Below are positions 34,640-37,050 of a DNA stretch of 37,050 nt, piece by piece. The stretch is taken from positions 1-37,050 of the forward strand of contig JANXVA010000289.1 of the NCBI GenBank assembly GCA_025351875.1. The letters are read 5' to 3'. Positions within the stretch are counted from its first letter, which is position 1. Each line of letters starts with the position of its first letter. The stretch comes from Myxococcales bacterium. Lineage in GTDB: Bacteria > Myxococcota_A > Polyangia > Polyangiales > Polyangiaceae. The translations under genes and the position numbers were made by a program. The notes beneath the pieces are model-generated. The model saw only the letters and a program-made list of their open reading frames with translations, was not told the origin of the DNA and did not search any database.

Positions 34640-35149
34640 TCAGGGGGCGCCAGGGGCGAGGCCGCACTGCGTGTCGCACGCGTTGAGCGCGCTATCGCAG
34701 GCCTGGGCATTCTGACCGCAGGTGGCGTTCCAGCACGTGTCGTCGCATGCCTGATTTTTGCAGCTCGCCGAGCACGTCCAGTACGTCGCGGCTGGCGTCT
34801 TCGCCGCGCACTGGTCCATGCACGCCTGCGGGGTGCCGGCAGGAGCAGGCGTCGTGGCCGGGGGCGTTGTCGCCGGGGGCGTTGTCGCCGGAGGCGTCGT
34901 GGCTGGAGGCGTCGTGGCCGGAGGCGTCGTTGCCGGAGGCGTCGAGGGGGTGGGCGTCTTGTTGCTGCTGGTGTTCGTCGGCTTCTTCGCTGGCAGCTTG
35001 CCCGTCTGGTCGCTGTCGCTCGTGGTCGGGTCCGTGGTCTCGTCGCCGCTCAGGGTCTGGGGCGTCGGAGCCGCGCAACCGGTGAGCACCGAGATGCCCA
35101 GGGTGGAGAACGCGAGGAGCGAGGCGAGGAGCTGAATGACTGGCTTCAT
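34640..35149 (-). CDS. Lipoprotein with (TPPAT)n linker and Cys-rich C-terminus
   Basis: MKPVIQLLASLLAFSTLGISVLTGCAAP lipobox; STPPATTPPATTPPATTPPATTPPATTPPATTPA; CMDQCAAKTPAATYWTCSASCKNQACDDTCWNATCGQNAQACDSALNACDTQCG. Confidence 0.78.
   Translation of the reverse strand: MKPVIQLLASLLAFSTLGISVLTGCAAPTPQTLSGDETTDPTTSDSDQTGKLPAKKPTNTSSNKTPTPSTPPATTPPATTPPATTPPATTPPATTPPATTPAPAGTPQACMDQCAAKTPAATYWTCSASCKNQACDDTCWNATCGQNAQACDSALNACDTQCGLAPGAP
34850..34955 (-). repeat. 15-bp tandem repeat, about six to seven units
   Basis: gtcgtggccgggggc / gttgtcgccgggggc / gtcgtggctggaggc-type units encoding TPPAT. Confidence 0.85.
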
Positions 35150-35362
35150 GGTGGAGGTCCTTTGAGTCCTTCGCGCTGCCGCGTCCTCACCTCCACTGCA
35201 TCCGCTAGACCAACGACCCCAGGATGGAGATCACCCCCCCGAGAGCCGCAGATCCCCGCAAACAACGGAGGCCAACTGGATCGAGGACCCGCGCGAGGTG
35301 GGGCTCCGTCGAGCGTGATCACCCACCCCGACACCGATCATGCATTACACTCACAAGCGAAA

Positions 35363-35818
35363 ATGACGACCAACGACGACATCGCGCGCCTCCTGAAGGA
35401 TGCGGCGGCTTCGATGAAGAGCGACGTCCGCGGCGCGGTCGGCAAGCTCGAGGCGGCTTACGCGCTGGCGCTCCAGACGGGCGACGCCGACGAGTCCGCG
35501 AGCGTCGCCGAGGAGCTTGCGCGTGGCTGGGCTCGTCGCAAGTCGACGGCCAAGTCGTTGTACTTTGCAGTAAAGGCAACGAAGACGGCTCCGGATCGCA
35601 AGGCGGCGTGGAGCACCCTCGCCAAGACGTGCGAGCTCGTCGCGTCCCGCACGAGCGAAGCTGACAAGCAGCGCCGCGCGCAGGCGCTCTATCGCGCCGC
35701 GGCGACCGCTTTCAAGAAGGCGGCGTCCCTCACGAAGGACCCCGAAGACAAGCGCTGGCTCCTCGAGCTCGCAGGCGACGCCGCGCGTCAGGCCAAGCCG
35801 GCAGCCTCAGCGACCTGA
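35363..35818 (+). CDS. Hypothetical alpha-helical (TPR-like) protein
   Basis: MTTNDDIARLLKDAAASMKSDVRGAVGKLEAAYALALQTGDADESASVAEELARG...; GC3-rich. Confidence 0.65.
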   Translation: MTTNDDIARLLKDAAASMKSDVRGAVGKLEAAYALALQTGDADESASVAEELARGWARRKSTAKSLYFAVKATKTAPDRKAAWSTLAKTCELVASRTSEADKQRRAQALYRAAATAFKKAASLTKDPEDKRWLLELAGDAARQAKPAASAT

Positions 35819-36226
35819 TCAGCGCACGGCGGGTCGAAGCTGCTTCCTGACCTTCTTCACGAACGTCTGGGTGCACTGACCGTGCGTGCCCTCGTACTCG
35901 ATGATGTCCCGCGTCAGCCGCTCCTTCGTGGCGTCGGAGAGGCTGGAGTCGTCACGGATCTGCGTCGCGAGCTGGGCGCCGACGGGCGTGCTCGGCCACG
36001 TCTGCTTCTCGACGACGCCGTTGCGGTTGGTCGGGAGATGGTGCGAGGCCTTGGTCTTCGTCACGTCGTGAAAGCCCAGGTCCTGGGCGCGCTTGCCGCT
36101 CCCGTGACAGCTCGGGCACTTGGCGACGTTGCCGAACGAGTTGTCGATGCGACCGTCGCCTCCGCAGATGCGACACGTCTCGGGGCCCTGACGCTCGCCT
36201 GAGCCTGACTGCAACGGATCGATCAT
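35819..36226 (-). CDS. Small protein with DnaJ-type CxxCxGxG zinc motifs
   Basis: CRICGGDGRIDNSFGNVAKCPSCHGSGK: two CxxCxGxG motifs. Confidence 0.75.
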   Translation of the reverse strand: MIDPLQSGSGERQGPETCRICGGDGRIDNSFGNVAKCPSCHGSGKRAQDLGFHDVTKTKASHHLPTNRNGVVEKQTWPSTPVGAQLATQIRDDSSLSDATKERLTRDIIEYEGTHGQCTQTFVKKVRKQLRPAVR

Positions 36227-36294
36227 GATCGACCCTAGCGCAGATCGCGCGGCAACGCGCGAACGGCCTCGGCCTCAGGTATGTTGGGGGGACG

Positions 36295-36981
36295 ATGGCC
36301 GACAACCCCGAGGCGCGATATCCCCTGCGCGTCAGCTACGAGCACGCGTCGGAGGGCACACGGCAGATCGCGTCCGGATCGGAGCTCAGCCTCGGTGGTA
36401 TCTTCGTCGAGACGGCGGCAGCGCTTCCGGTCGGGGCTCTCCTCAGCCTCGACATCGAGTCCGGCACCACGAAGGTCTCGCTCGACGGGCGCGTCCTGTC
36501 GCGCCGAGCCGCCGAGGCGGATCGCCCCGCGGGATTCGCGGTGAGGTTCCTCGATCTTCCCAACGACGCCGCGGCGAGCCTCCACTTCATCATGTCGACA
36601 CGTGCGCCGCGCAAGGGGACGATGCTCGGCCTTGGCGAGGCGGAGGACGACATCCCCGCGTACGAGAGCTCGCGCAAGCTCGCTGCGGCGGAGCCTGTCG
36701 CCGCCGCCCCAGCGGTGCCCGTCGTGAGCTCGCCATCGCCGGTGAACGCGAGCCTTGCGAACCCCTTCAACCCGCCCAGCCCGCCGATGGTTCACGCACC
36801 CGCGCCGGTGCCCGCGCCGCTTCCTCCCGCGAGCGCCCCCCTCGCGCCCGCCTGGCCCGTGGTCGCGGCCCCCGCTCCAGTACGCAAGGATCGAAGCACG
36901 GTCGTGATGATCGCCGTGCTCCTGCTCCTCGTGCTCGTCGCGGTCGCCTCCGTGGTGTGGGGACTCCGCAGCGTCGTCTGA
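36295..36981 (+). CDS. PilZ-domain protein with Ala/Pro-rich linker and C-terminal TM anchor
   Basis: ARYPLRVSYEHASEG (RxxxR), SELSLGGIFVETAAALPVGALLSLDI; C-terminal VVMIAVLLLLVLVAVASVVWGLRSVV. Confidence 0.85.
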   Translation: MADNPEARYPLRVSYEHASEGTRQIASGSELSLGGIFVETAAALPVGALLSLDIESGTTKVSLDGRVLSRRAAEADRPAGFAVRFLDLPNDAAASLHFIMSTRAPRKGTMLGLGEAEDDIPAYESSRKLAAAEPVAAAPAVPVVSSPSPVNASLANPFNPPSPPMVHAPAPVPAPLPPASAPLAPAWPVVAAPAPVRKDRSTVVMIAVLLLLVLVAVASVVWGLRSVV

Positions 36982-36987
36982 CGGCCG

Positions 36988-37050
36988 CTAGGGTCGACGC
37001 CGGAGGACGACGACTCGCCCGGTAGGGGTCGCGATGGTCTTCTCGTGCAC
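36988..37050 (-). CDS. Partial CDS, C-terminal end of a gene entering from the right edge
   Basis: Reverse complement reads VHEKTIATPTGRVVVLRRRP* with GC3-rich codons. Confidence 0.4.
   Translation of the reverse strand: MHEKTIATPTGRVVVLRRRP

Overview
High-GC window with the look of a myxobacterial (Polyangia-type) chromosome: GC3-rich ORFs, many lipoprotein signal peptides and two MYXO-CTERM-like C-termini. I support about 36 protein-coding genes plus several gene remnants. Recognisable products include a CobW/G3E GTPase, an FKBP-cyclophilin fusion PPIase, a beta-helix (PL6-like) protein and a PL1-type pectate lyase, an MFS transporter, a trypsin-like lipoprotein, PhzF, an M32 carboxypeptidase, a molybdopterin oxidoreductase coupled to a GST, a TolC-family protein, a TlpA-like protein, a nucleotidyltransferase, a calcineurin-like phosphoesterase, a TfoX-N protein with a K/A/P-rich tail, a fatty acid desaturase, an M20 peptidase, a SpoU-type RNA methyltransferase, SmpB and a PilZ protein. 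I saw no rRNA, tRNA, CRISPR array, prophage or obvious biosynthetic cluster. The most interesting signals are: (1) a breakpoint near 2805 joining a ClpP C-terminal fragment (- strand) to an internal piece of a VAT-1-like dehydrogenase (+ strand); (2) a decayed GST pseudogene with a 21-bp tandem duplication; (3) two unrelated protease-fold proteins that appear to lack the whole catalytic triad; (4) 21-bp repeats encoding low-complexity tails on both strands at the TfoX/desaturase 3' ends; (5) convergent genes that meet inside palindromic stop codons; (6) several intergenic dyads. No clear novel multi-gene system was identified. Start codons are inferred from protein context; all family calls are by eye.
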